From: Sphingomonas sp. HF-S4
Lineage (GTDB): Bacteria > Pseudomonadota > Alphaproteobacteria > Sphingomonadales > Sphingomonadaceae
NCBI RefSeq assembly: GCF_032911445.1
Contig: NZ_JAWJEJ010000002.1
Location: 310,001 to 374,000 of the forward strand
Length of the DNA: 64,000 nucleotides
Direction: 5' to 3'
The notes beneath the pieces are model-generated. The model saw only the letters and a list, made by a program, of their open reading frames with translations. It searched no databases and was not told the DNA's origin. Positions 34,938 through 43,267 of the stretch are shown piece after piece. Each line of letters starts with the position of its first letter. The first letter of the stretch is position 1. The position numbers and the translations under genes were made by a program.

Positions 34938-36706
34938 GCCGCCTCGCGAATAACTGCCAAGAATGTCGAACCATAGGCTTCGAGCTTGCGTGCGCCAACG
35001 CCCGAGAGCTGGCCGAGCGCGTCCAATGTCCCGGGGCGGAGCAGCGCCATGTCGCGCAGCACTGAATCGTGGAAGATCACATAGGGCGGCAGTCCGGCCT
35101 CCATCGCGATCTCGCGGCGCTTGGCGCGCAGCGCTTCGAACAGCGGGTTGCCGATCGGATTGACCCCGCCATCGCCGGTCCGCCCGCGCTTCGAGCGGCG
35201 CTCGCGCTTGGGCGGCAGCACCAGCTTCAAATCGGCCTCGCCCTTTAGGATCGGCTTGGCGGCAGGGCCGAATTCGAGCCCGCCATGCGCGTTGGCGCGC
35301 AGCGCGTCGCGCAGCAGCAGCGCGCGCGCCACCGGCTTGAGCAGCGCCGCCTCGTCGCCGTGGACGATGCCGAACACCGAGAGCTGCTCATGCCCGTTCG
35401 TCATGCTGCGCTCGCTCGACTGGCCGAGCAGGATCGATTCGATATAGCCGACGCCGAACATCATGCCGGTGCGGAACACCGCCGAGAGGAATTTCTGCGC
35501 AGTGACGCTGGCGTCGATCGCCGCCGGCGGACTCAGGCAATTGTCGCAATTTCCGCAGCGCTCGGGCGCGTCCTCACCGAAATGACGGAGCAGGATGCGG
35601 CGGCGGCACCCCGCGGTCTCGACCAGCGCGCCGAGTGCGTTGAGCCGCGTCCGCTCGCCTGCCTGCCGCCCCGGCTCGACTTCGCCGATCCGCTGTCGCG
35701 CGCGGGCGAAATCGTCGGCACCCCAGAACAAGTGCGCCACCGCCGGATCGCCGTCGCGCCCGGCGCGGCCGGTTTCCTGGTAATAGGCCTCGATCGACTT
35801 GGGCAGCCCGGCATGCGCGACGAAGCGGACGTCGGGCTTGTCGATCCCCATCCCGAACGCGACGGTGGCGACGACGACCATGTCCTCGCTCGCGACGAAC
35901 GCCGACTGGTTGCGCCGCCGCACCTGCGGATCGAGCCCGGCATGATAAGGGAGGACGCTGCGTCCGGTCTCCGCCAGCTTCTGCGCGAGCTTCTCCACCC
36001 CCGCGCGCGTCTGGGCATAGACGATGCCGGGGCCCGGCTGCTCGGCGATCAGGTCGACGATCTGGCGCGTCGTGTTTTCGCGCGGCGCGATCATGTAGCG
36101 GATATTGGGCCGGTCGAATCCGGCGACGATCAATCCCTCGTGCGGGATGCCGAGCTGTTCGAGGATGTCGTCGCGGGTATGCGCGTCAGCCGTGGCGGTA
36201 AGTGCCAGCCGCGGCACGCCTGGGAAGCGATCGAGCAAAGGGCGCAGCAGGCGGTAATCGGGGCGGAAGTCATGCCCCCATTCCGAGACGCAATGCGCCT
36301 CGTCGATCGCGAACAGCCCGATCTTCGCCTGGCTCAGCAGGTTGCGGAAGCCCTCGCCCGAGGCGCGCTCGGGGGCGATATAGAGCAGGTCGAGGTCGCC
36401 GGCGCGGAACCGATCGATCGTCTCGGCGCGATTCTCGTCGACCGAGGTCAGCGTCGCCGCGCGGATGCCGACGGCTTCGGCCGCGCGAAGCTGGTCGTGC
36501 ATCAGCGCGATCAGCGGCGACACCACGACGCAGGTGCCATCGAGCGCCAGGCTCGGCACCTGGTAGCACAGCGACTTGCCCGCGCCGGTGGGCATCACTG
36601 CCAGCGTGTTCTGCCCGCCGAGAACCCGATCGACCACCTGCCGCTGCACGCCGCGGAAGTCGGGAAAGCCGAAGGTTTTCCGGAGAATGTCGAGCGGATC
36701 GGTCAC
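34934..36706 (-). CDS. recQ: ATP-dependent DNA helicase RecQ
   Basis: A 590-residue 3'-5' DNA helicase. Motif 0 FGFPDFRGVQRQVVDRVL, Walker A MPTGAGKSLCYQVP, DEAH box AIDEAHCVSEWGHDFRPDY, motif III LTATAD and motif VI QETGRAGRDG are intact. The RecQ zinc site CRRRILLRHFGE ... CGNCDNC follows at about residues 370-395, then the winged helix and a C-terminal HRDC domain (LGQLSGVGARKLEAYG). The start codon is GTG. Length is typical. It is the first gene of a three-gene overlapping operon. Confidence 0.96.
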   Translation of the reverse strand: MTDPLDILRKTFGFPDFRGVQRQVVDRVLGGQNTLAVMPTGAGKSLCYQVPSLALDGTCVVVSPLIALMHDQLRAAEAVGIRAATLTSVDENRAETIDRFRAGDLDLLYIAPERASGEGFRNLLSQAKIGLFAIDEAHCVSEWGHDFRPDYRLLRPLLDRFPGVPRLALTATADAHTRDDILEQLGIPHEGLIVAGFDRPNIRYMIAPRENTTRQIVDLIAEQPGPGIVYAQTRAGVEKLAQKLAETGRSVLPYHAGLDPQVRRRNQSAFVASEDMVVVATVAFGMGIDKPDVRFVAHAGLPKSIEAYYQETGRAGRDGDPAVAHLFWGADDFARARQRIGEVEPGRQAGERTRLNALGALVETAGCRRRILLRHFGEDAPERCGNCDNCLSPPAAIDASVTAQKFLSAVFRTGMMFGVGYIESILLGQSSERSMTNGHEQLSVFGIVHGDEAALLKPVARALLLRDALRANAHGGLEFGPAAKPILKGEADLKLVLPPKRERRSKRGRTGDGGVNPIGNPLFEALRAKRREIAMEAGLPPYVIFHDSVLRDMALLRPGTLDALGQLSGVGARKLEAYGSTFLAVIREAA

Positions 36707-36842
36707 CGCGCTTCGTTAGGGCGGGTGCGGGTGCGGTGTCGAGGGGCAGGCGGGGAACGGAGGCGTTCCATCCACAGGCTTTCGGCGCACACGGACACGC
36801 GCTACTTGCGCCGCGGCCCCGATCGGCCAAAGCAGGAGGCGA

Positions 36843-38297
36843 ATGACGGTTCGCGTGGAAATGGGCAAGGATATCGGCGGCGCGCCGGTATCGATGGATC
36901 TCGAGGAGCTCCTCGCCACGCGTTTGCTCGTCCAGGGCAATTCGGGGTCGGGCAAGTCGCATTTGCTGCGCCGCCTGCTCGAACAGTCGGCAGGCCAGGT
37001 CCAGCAGGTGGTGATCGATCCCGAGGGCGATTTCGTCACCCTCGGGGACCGCTACGGCCATATCGCGATCGAGGCGTCGGAGCATAGCGAGCGCGACGTC
37101 GCCCGCTTCGCCGCGCGGATCCGCGAGCATCGCGCCTCGGTGGTGCTCAGCCTCGAGGGGCTCGAAGCCGAAGGGCAGATGAAGTGCGCCGCCGCCTTCC
37201 TCAACGGGATGTTCGATGCCCCGCGCGACCATTGGTATCCCGCGTTGGTGGTGGTCGACGAGGCGCAGCTGTTTGCGCCCTCGGGGGGGGGCGAAGTTGC
37301 CGAGGACGTGCGCCGCGCGTCGCTGAGCGCGATGACCAACCTGATGTGCCGCGGGCGCAAGCGCGGGCTCGCCGGGGTGATTGCCACCCAGCGCCTCGCC
37401 AAGCTCGCCAAGAACGTCGCCGCCGAAGCGTCGAACTTCCTGATGGGCCGCACCTTCCTCGACATCGACATGGCGCGCGCCGCCGACCTGCTCGGCATGG
37501 AGCGTCGCCAGGCCGAAGCGATCCGCGACCTGGCGCGCGGCCATTTCCTCGCGCTTGGCCCGGCAGTGGCGCGGCGGCCGGTGTCGATCGAGATCGGCGC
37601 AGTCGAGACCAGCGCGCGCAGCTCGTCCCCCAAGCTCACGCCGCTGCCGCAGGCGCCCGCCGAGGACATGAAGGACCTGCTGCTTGCCCCGGTCGAGCCC
37701 GAATGGACGCCGCCCGTGCCGACGCCGGTGCCGACCCAAATGCCCTCGGAGCGGCTGATCGAGGCGCTCGCCCGCTCGACCCCCGCGCCGATGGAGTCGG
37801 TGCCCGACGTCGATCCCGAGGAAGCCGCCGAACGCATCGCCGAAGTGCTGCGCGACATCGTCGCCGATCCCGAATCGACCTATCGCTCGCCGTCGGTGCT
37901 CTATCAGGATTTCCTGGTGCGCTGCCGGATGGTCGGGCTCGCACGGCCGCCGCTCGACCTGTCGGGATTCGTCCGCCGGCTCTCGGCGGCGCGCGCCGGC
38001 ATTCACGGCGATCCCGATGCCGATTGGGCGCAGGCGCTCGACGCAGCGCGCGCGCTTCCCGACGACATGCTCGGCCCTTTCCTGCTCGTCGCCCGCGCCG
38101 CGCGCGAGGGACTGCCGTGCCCGAGCGACACCGAGCTCGCCGCGACCTATGGCACCAGCTCGCTCGGCCGCGTCCGCCGGCTGCTCACCTATATCGAGAG
38201 CAAGGAGCTGTTCGTCACGCGCGTCGATCTTGCCGGCAAGCGCTCGATCACCATCCCGCGGCTGGGCTGGACCACCCAGCCGGCCGAGATCGGCTAG
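36843..38297 (+). CDS. HerA-like ATPase (DUF87/DUF853-type ATP-binding protein)
   Basis: A 484-residue hexameric-type P-loop ATPase related to HerA/FtsK translocases. Walker A is GNSGSGKSHLLRRLL at about residues 32-46, Walker B ALVVVDEAQLF, and a sensor-like IATQRLAKL follows. The C-terminal half contains a Pro-rich linker (about 280-310) and a helical domain with a winged-helix-like end (TSSLGRVRRLLTYIESKELF). It is divergent from recQ across 136 nt, which suggests a DNA-processing role, but no NurA-type nuclease is near. Confidence 0.85.
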   Translation: MTVRVEMGKDIGGAPVSMDLEELLATRLLVQGNSGSGKSHLLRRLLEQSAGQVQQVVIDPEGDFVTLGDRYGHIAIEASEHSERDVARFAARIREHRASVVLSLEGLEAEGQMKCAAAFLNGMFDAPRDHWYPALVVVDEAQLFAPSGGGEVAEDVRRASLSAMTNLMCRGRKRGLAGVIATQRLAKLAKNVAAEASNFLMGRTFLDIDMARAADLLGMERRQAEAIRDLARGHFLALGPAVARRPVSIEIGAVETSARSSSPKLTPLPQAPAEDMKDLLLAPVEPEWTPPVPTPVPTQMPSERLIEALARSTPAPMESVPDVDPEEAAERIAEVLRDIVADPESTYRSPSVLYQDFLVRCRMVGLARPPLDLSGFVRRLSAARAGIHGDPDADWAQALDAARALPDDMLGPFLLVARAAREGLPCPSDTELAATYGTSSLGRVRRLLTYIESKELFVTRVDLAGKRSITIPRLGWTTQPAEIG

Positions 38298-39223
38298 CCC
38301 GCCAGCACGCGCCGCAGCCACGCCTCGGTCTCGGCGGGCTTGGTCACCGGCAGCATATGGCCGCCCTCGATCAGTTCGATCGTCGCGCCGGGGATTTCCG
38401 CCGCGGTCTTCTCCCCGTTGACCCCCGGATCGAGCACGGCGTCGCCGCGGCCATAGAGGATGGCGACCGGCACGCGCATCTCGCCGTAGCGCGCGACCAG
38501 CGCCGCCATCTCGCCCGGCGCGGCGCGGACCTCGAACGATCCGGCCAGGTAGCTTTTGGGCCGCACCGCCAGCGCGCCGCCGCCCGCCAGCGCGAAGTCG
38601 CCTGGCACCGGATCGGGCGCGAAGATCGCCGCGGCGGTCGCGGGGCCGTTGCGCAGCCCCATCGGCACCACCAGCGTCCAGGCCAGCACCGGGCGCAGCG
38701 CTGCCGGTGCAAGCAGTCCCTTGAACACCGGCGGCACGGTATCGATCGCCTGGGTCAGCGGCGCGATCAGCGCGAGCCCGAGCACCAGCTCGGGCCGATC
38801 GAGCCCGAGCGAGAGGCTCACCGCGCCGCCCAGCGAATGGCCGACGAGCAAGGGTTTATCGAGCTCGAGCCGCTCGATCAGCGCCGCGATCATCCGCGCC
38901 TGCGCCGCGATCCCCGGCCGCGGGCCGCTGAGCGACGAATGCCCCCAGCCCGGGCGATCGACCAGGATCACGCGGTGATCGGCAGCGATCCGGGCGGCGA
39001 GCGAGTGCGAGAAGTTGCGAAGCTGCCCCATCAGCCCATGGATCATCACGATCGCCGGGCCCTGCGCCTCGGGGTTGATGTCGACATAATGGAGGCACGC
39101 GCCCTCGACCTCGGCGAACTGGCCCTCGGCGGGCACCATCTCCTCGGCCTTGCGCCCGACATAGGCCGACCAGCCGGCGAGCCCGAGGAAGAACACGCCC
39201 GCCAGCCCCAATGGTATCAGCAT
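38294..39223 (-). CDS. Alpha/beta hydrolase
   Basis: A 309-residue alpha/beta-fold hydrolase with an N-terminal membrane helix (LIPLGLAGVFFLGLAGWSAYVG). The oxyanion motif MIHGLMG, nucleophile elbow VGHSLGGAVSL (Ser), catalytic Asp in YGRGDAVLDP and His in EGGHMLPVTKP form the expected triad. The substrate is not deducible. Its end overlaps that of the convergent HerA-like gene by 4 nt. Confidence 0.92.
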   Translation of the reverse strand: MLIPLGLAGVFFLGLAGWSAYVGRKAEEMVPAEGQFAEVEGACLHYVDINPEAQGPAIVMIHGLMGQLRNFSHSLAARIAADHRVILVDRPGWGHSSLSGPRPGIAAQARMIAALIERLELDKPLLVGHSLGGAVSLSLGLDRPELVLGLALIAPLTQAIDTVPPVFKGLLAPAALRPVLAWTLVVPMGLRNGPATAAAIFAPDPVPGDFALAGGGALAVRPKSYLAGSFEVRAAPGEMAALVARYGEMRVPVAILYGRGDAVLDPGVNGEKTAAEIPGATIELIEGGHMLPVTKPAETEAWLRRVLAG

Positions 39224-39261
39224 CGCTTCCCTCTCTCCGCCCGCGCGGCTAGAAGCTACGC

Positions 39262-39534
39262 ATGTCCGACGTCCGCAACAACGAAGAACGCAGCCGCTTC
39301 GAATTGGAAGCAGAGGGCCACACGGCCTTCGCCGCCTACGCGATCGACGGCGATGTCATCACATTCACCCATACGGTGGTGCCGCCCGCACTCCAGGGCA
39401 TGGGGGTCGGCAGCAAGCTGATCGCCGGTGCGCTCGGCGAGGCGCGGAGCCGCGGGCTCAAGGTGCGGCCCGATTGCACCTTCGTCGCCGCCTATATCGC
39501 CAAGCATCCCGAATGGCAGGATCTGCGGGTCTGA
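39262..39534 (+). CDS. GNAT-like N-acetyltransferase, YidJ/PF14542 type
   Basis: A 90-residue minimal GNAT domain. The family core HTVVPPALQGMGVGSKLIAGALGEARSRGLKV contains the acetyl-CoA pyrophosphate loop (QGMGVGSKL), and the C-terminal DCTFVAAYIAKHPEW is the signature of the small PF14542 group. The biological substrate of this family is unknown. It stands alone, convergent with the ABC exporter gene and 1 nt from it. Confidence 0.92.
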   Translation: MSDVRNNEERSRFELEAEGHTAFAAYAIDGDVITFTHTVVPPALQGMGVGSKLIAGALGEARSRGLKVRPDCTFVAAYIAKHPEWQDLRV

Positions 39535-39535
39535 T

Positions 39536-41356
39536 CTATTCCGCTGCGAGTTCTTCGCCGGCTTCGCGTTCCTGCGCCTGGCGCGTCCACATCTCGGCAT
39601 AGACGCCGCCCAGCCGCAGCAATTCGGCGTGCGTCCCCTGCTCGGCGACGCGGCCGGCCTCGAGCACCACGATTCGATCGGCATGGACCACCGTGGAAAG
39701 CCGGTGCGCGATGACGATCGTGGTGCGGCCGCGCTCGATCGCCTCCAGCGTGGCCTGGATATCGGCCTCGGTGCGGCTGTCGAGCGCGCTGGTCGCCTCG
39801 TCGAGGATCAGGATCGGCGGGTTCTTGACCAGGGTACGCGCGATCGCGACGCGCTGTTTCTCGCCGCCCGAAAGCTTCAATCCGCGCTCGCCGACGCGCG
39901 TGTCGAAGCCGTCGGGGAGCGACTGGATGAACCCGGCGATCGCGGCGCCGCGCGCGGCATCGGCGATCTCTTCGGGGCCCGCACCTTCGCGGCCATAAGC
40001 GATGTTGTAGCCGATCGTGTCGTTGAACAGCACCGTATCCTGCGGGACGATCCCGATCGCCGCGCGCAGGCTCGCCTGGGTGACGGTGCGGATATCCTGC
40101 CCGTCGATCGTGATCCGGCCGCCGGTGATATCGTAGAAGCGATACATCAGCCGCGCGAGAGTCGATTTGCCGGCGCCCGAGGGGCCGACCACCGCCACGG
40201 TCGCACCCGCGGGGATGTCGAGATCGATGCCCTTCAATATCTGCCGGTCGGGATCATAGCTGAACTCCACATTCTCGAAGCGGACGTGCCCGTGCGCAAC
40301 GTCGAGCGGCCTGGCACCCGGCGAGTCGGCGATTTCTTCCTGGGTGTCGATCAGATCGAACATGCTGCCCATGTCGATCACCCCCTGCCGGATCGTCCGA
40401 TAAACCCAGCCGAGCATGTCGAGCGGGCGGAACAGCTGGCTGAGCAGCGTCGAGACCAGCACGACGTCGCCCGCCGTGAACCGCCCCGAGCTCCACCCCC
40501 ACACGATCAGCGCCATGCCGGCGCCGAGCATGGTATTGGTGATCAGCGCCTGGCCGATGTTGAGCCAGGCGAGCGAATTCTCGCTGGTGACCGCGGCCTT
40601 CATGTACGAGCTCATCGCCTTGTCGTAGCGCGCCGCCTCGCGCGCCTCGGCGTTGAAATACTTCACCGTTTCGAAGTTGAGCAGCGAATCGACGGCATGC
40701 GCCACCGCGCCGGTGTCCAAGTCGTTCATCTGCTCGCGCAGCTTGGAACGCCAGTCGGTCACCCAGCGTGTGAAGGAGATATAGACGACGACCATCACCA
40801 GCGTGCCGGTCACCAGCCAGCCGCCGAAGCGCGTCCAGAAGATGCCGAGCACGAGCCCGAGTTCGAGGATCGTCGGGGCGATGTTGAACAGCAGGAAATA
40901 GAGCATCGTGTCGATGCTCTTGGTGCCGCGCTCGACCACCTTGGTGATCGCGCCGGTGCGCCGCTCCAGATGGAAGCGCAGACTCAGCCGGTGGAGGTGC
41001 GCGAACACGTCCGACGCCAGCCGGCGCGTCGCGTCCTGCCCGACCTTCTCGAACACCGCGTTGCGCAGATTGTCGAACAGCACGCCGCCCAGCCGCGCGG
41101 CGGCGTAGCCCACCACCAGCGCGGTCACCAGCCAGACCGCGTCGCGCGAGCCGCTCGCCATCCGATCGATCGCGCCCTGCAGCGCGAACGGCGCGCCGTA
41201 GACCTGGATCAGCTTGGAGATCACCACCAGCGCCAGCGCGATCACGATGCGCGCGCGCAGCCCCGGCGAATCCTTTGGCCACAGATAGGGCAGGAAGCGC
41301 CGCATCGTTGCAAGCAACGGCCGCTCGGGTGCGGATTCAGAATTCAGGGGAGGCAT
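39536..41356 (-). CDS. Atm1/HMT1-type ABC transporter, fused permease and ATPase
   Basis: A 606-residue half-transporter of the ATM1 family, which in bacteria exports glutathione conjugates or metal-glutathione complexes and in mitochondria a sulphur compound for cytosolic Fe-S assembly. Six helices (about 35-315) include the conserved LRNAVFEKVGQDATRRLASDVFAHLHRLSLRFHLERRTGAI. The ATPase has Walker A GPSGAGKST, signature LSGGEKQRVAIARTL, Walker B ILILDEATSALD and AHRLST. The ATG at 41356 is used rather than the preceding TTG. Confidence 0.93.
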   Translation of the reverse strand: MPPLNSESAPERPLLATMRRFLPYLWPKDSPGLRARIVIALALVVISKLIQVYGAPFALQGAIDRMASGSRDAVWLVTALVVGYAAARLGGVLFDNLRNAVFEKVGQDATRRLASDVFAHLHRLSLRFHLERRTGAITKVVERGTKSIDTMLYFLLFNIAPTILELGLVLGIFWTRFGGWLVTGTLVMVVVYISFTRWVTDWRSKLREQMNDLDTGAVAHAVDSLLNFETVKYFNAEAREAARYDKAMSSYMKAAVTSENSLAWLNIGQALITNTMLGAGMALIVWGWSSGRFTAGDVVLVSTLLSQLFRPLDMLGWVYRTIRQGVIDMGSMFDLIDTQEEIADSPGARPLDVAHGHVRFENVEFSYDPDRQILKGIDLDIPAGATVAVVGPSGAGKSTLARLMYRFYDITGGRITIDGQDIRTVTQASLRAAIGIVPQDTVLFNDTIGYNIAYGREGAGPEEIADAARGAAIAGFIQSLPDGFDTRVGERGLKLSGGEKQRVAIARTLVKNPPILILDEATSALDSRTEADIQATLEAIERGRTTIVIAHRLSTVVHADRIVVLEAGRVAEQGTHAELLRLGGVYAEMWTRQAQEREAGEELAAE

Positions 41357-41448
41357 CAAGCCCCGATCTGGTGCGCCGGGCGCCGCGATGCAACGTCTTG
41401 CCGGAACGGGCGCGGCTCCGCTTCGTTTTATCGGCGAAGGGAAGGACG

Positions 41449-41688
41449 ATGGATCAGGTCCTCTATGTGCTTGCGATCATGGGCTGCGGCGACGATTCGA
41501 TGCAGTGCCAGCAGGCCCGGCTGGAGCCCGCGCGCTACACCTCGGTTCAGGCATGCCAGGCGGCGGCGGCCGGCGCGCTCCAGCGCAACACCGATTTGGA
41601 TTTTCCGGTGATCAGCGCCGCCTGCCAGCGCCTGACGCCGCAGATGGTTGATTCCCGTCCGGCGCGCAGCGAACGCTCGGGCAGCTAG
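41449..41688 (+). CDS. Small cysteine-containing conserved hypothetical protein
   Basis: A 79-residue protein beginning MDQVLYVLAIMGCGDDSMQC, with ribosome-binding sequence GAAGGA 4 nt before the ATG. Four cysteines (GCGD, MQCQQ, QACQ, AACQ) are regularly spaced, and the first 13 residues are hydrophobic, suggesting a short exported or membrane-tethered protein with disulphides. I do not recognise a named family. The larger frame upstream of this ATG is not supported. Confidence 0.7.
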   Translation: MDQVLYVLAIMGCGDDSMQCQQARLEPARYTSVQACQAAAAGALQRNTDLDFPVISAACQRLTPQMVDSRPARSERSGS

Positions 41689-41695
41689 AACCCCA

Positions 41696-41725
41696 ACTGT
41701 GCTCCGGCCTTCGCCGGAACACAGT
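41696..41725. repeat. REP-like hairpin between convergent genes
   Basis: ACTGTGCTCCGGC, loop CTTC, GCCGGAACACAGT: a 13-bp stem with one mismatch between the small hypothetical gene and crtB. The core GCTCCGGCCTTCGCCGGA is the same sequence as the hairpins near 61130-61200 and the repeat at 3137. It could terminate or protect both convergent transcripts. Confidence 0.7.
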
Positions 41726-41735
41726 AGGACTGTTG

Positions 41736-42689
41736 CTAGCGGGGCCTTTGCCACAGCGTGTCGGGACGCGGCGTGCCCGAATAGCGCCGTTTGCGGTTGC
41801 GCGCTTGCCACCAGGCGCGCGCGATCCAGCCCAGTTTCTCGAGCTTGCCGACCTTGACGCGGTGGTCCCAGGCATGATCGCCGATCGCCGCGACTTTCCG
41901 GGCGATCGCGCCGTAGATGCCCGCCGCGGCCAGCACCGCCCAGGCCGATCGGAACGAAAGTGCCGGGGTGCCGCCCCGCGCGCTCTCCTCATAGCAGGCC
42001 GCGCATTTCGCCAGCCGCTTGGCGAGCACGCTGAGCCGCGGGCGGAACGGCGGCTTCATGTGCTGGCCCGGGGGCATGTCCATCTCGACCAGCCATTCCT
42101 CGGGCAGGTAGCAGCGCCCGATCCGGTCGTCGGCCTCGATGTCGCGGGCGATGTTGGCGAGCTGGAAGGCGAGGCCGAGGTCGCAGGCACGGTCGAGCAC
42201 CGCGTTGTCGTTGGGCGGCACCCCCATCACCACCGCCATCATGCAGCCGACGGCGCCGGCGACGTGATAGCTGTATTTGAACAAATCGGCTTCGGTGCGG
42301 GGGCGCCAGCCCGCCGCGTCTAGCGCGAAGCCTTCGACCACATCCCACACCAGCCGGTGCGGCATGCCGGTCTCTGCGACGACGATGCGCAGCGCGTCGA
42401 ACGCCGGATCGCCGATCCAGCGGCCCTCGAGCGCCGCCGCGGTGCGCACGCGGATCACCTCGAGCCGCGCCTCGGCCTCGGCATCGCTGACGACATGATG
42501 GTGATGGCCGGCATCCTGCCCGTCGGCAAGATCGTCGCACGCGCGGCACCAGGCGTAGAGCAGCCAGGCGCGCTCGCGGGTACGCCTGTCGAACAGCCGG
42601 CTCGCCGCGGCGAAGCTCTTCGAGCCGCGACCGATCGACTCGCCAGCCGTTGCAACGATCGCGTCACGCGTTGGCAGCGCGCCGCTCAG
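41736..42689 (-). CDS. crtB: Phytoene synthase
   Basis: A roughly 317-residue squalene/phytoene synthase that joins two geranylgeranyl diphosphates. GSKSFAAASRLF, the first Asp-rich motif YAWCRACDDLAD and the second aspartate motif ANIARDIEADDR are intact, with YLPEEWL after it. No ATG, GTG or TTG precedes the conserved block in frame near the expected start; a CTG at 42689 overlaps the stop of the preceding LOG gene (CTGA) and another CTG lies at 42677. The listed start is therefore tentative. Last gene of the crt operon. Confidence 0.93.
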   Translation of the reverse strand: MSGALPTRDAIVATAGESIGRGSKSFAAASRLFDRRTRERAWLLYAWCRACDDLADGQDAGHHHHVVSDAEAEARLEVIRVRTAAALEGRWIGDPAFDALRIVVAETGMPHRLVWDVVEGFALDAAGWRPRTEADLFKYSYHVAGAVGCMMAVVMGVPPNDNAVLDRACDLGLAFQLANIARDIEADDRIGRCYLPEEWLVEMDMPPGQHMKPPFRPRLSVLAKRLAKCAACYEESARGGTPALSFRSAWAVLAAAGIYGAIARKVAAIGDHAWDHRVKVGKLEKLGWIARAWWQARNRKRRYSGTPRPDTLWQRPR

Positions 42690-43267
42690 AGGTCTTCGCG
42701 CTTCATGTTGATGATCGGGATCGTCGGGATGAACGCAGTCATCCTGTCGAGCAGCCCGTCGAGCGTGTCGTCGATCAGCAGCAGCCCCTGGTGCTGCGGC
42801 CGCAGGAAGCCGACCGTGCCCATATGCTGCCAGAAGTCGATCAGCTTGTCGTAATAGCCCGCGATGTTGAGCAGCCCGATCGGATCGGCGTGATAGCCGA
42901 GCTGCGCCCAGCTCAGCGCTTCCCACAATTCGTCCATCGTCCCGGTGCCGCCGGGCAGGTTGACGAAGCCGTCGGCGAGTTCGGTGAAGCGCGCCTTGCG
43001 CTCGTGCATCGTGTCGACGACGTGGAGTTCGGTCAGCCCGCGATGCGCGACTTCGGCATTGACCAGCGCAGTCGGGATCACCCCGATCACTTCGCCCCCA
43101 GCTTCGAGGCACGAATCGGCGACCGCGCCCATCAGCCCCAGCCGGCCACCGCCATAGACCACGCCGATGCCGCGCTCGGCGAGCCCGCGGCCGACCGCAC
43201 GCGCCGCCTCGATATAGACCGGATCGGCGGGGGTGGCCGAGCCGCAATAGACTGCGAGCCGCTTCAC
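42686..43267 (-). CDS. LOG-family phosphoribohydrolase (TIGR00730)
   Basis: A 193-residue Rossmann-fold protein of the LOG family (lysine-decarboxylase-like name in old annotations), which releases a base from nucleoside 5'-monophosphates such as cytokinin riboside monophosphate. The catalytic motif PGGTGTMDELWEALSWAQLG is intact, as is YGGGRLGLMG. The GTG start overlaps the crtI stop (GTGA), and its own stop overlaps the crtB start region. Its place inside the carotenoid operon is unexpected for a nucleotide hydrolase. Confidence 0.93.
   Translation of the reverse strand: MKRLAVYCGSATPADPVYIEAARAVGRGLAERGIGVVYGGGRLGLMGAVADSCLEAGGEVIGVIPTALVNAEVAHRGLTELHVVDTMHERKARFTELADGFVNLPGGTGTMDELWEALSWAQLGYHADPIGLLNIAGYYDKLIDFWQHMGTVGFLRPQHQGLLLIDDTLDGLLDRMTAFIPTIPIINMKREDL

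Noticed and set aside
42690..43247. Upstream extension of the crtB frame to 43247
   Set aside because: It is the antisense-phase shadow of the LOG gene, which has an intact PGGTGT motif and coupled start and stop codons.
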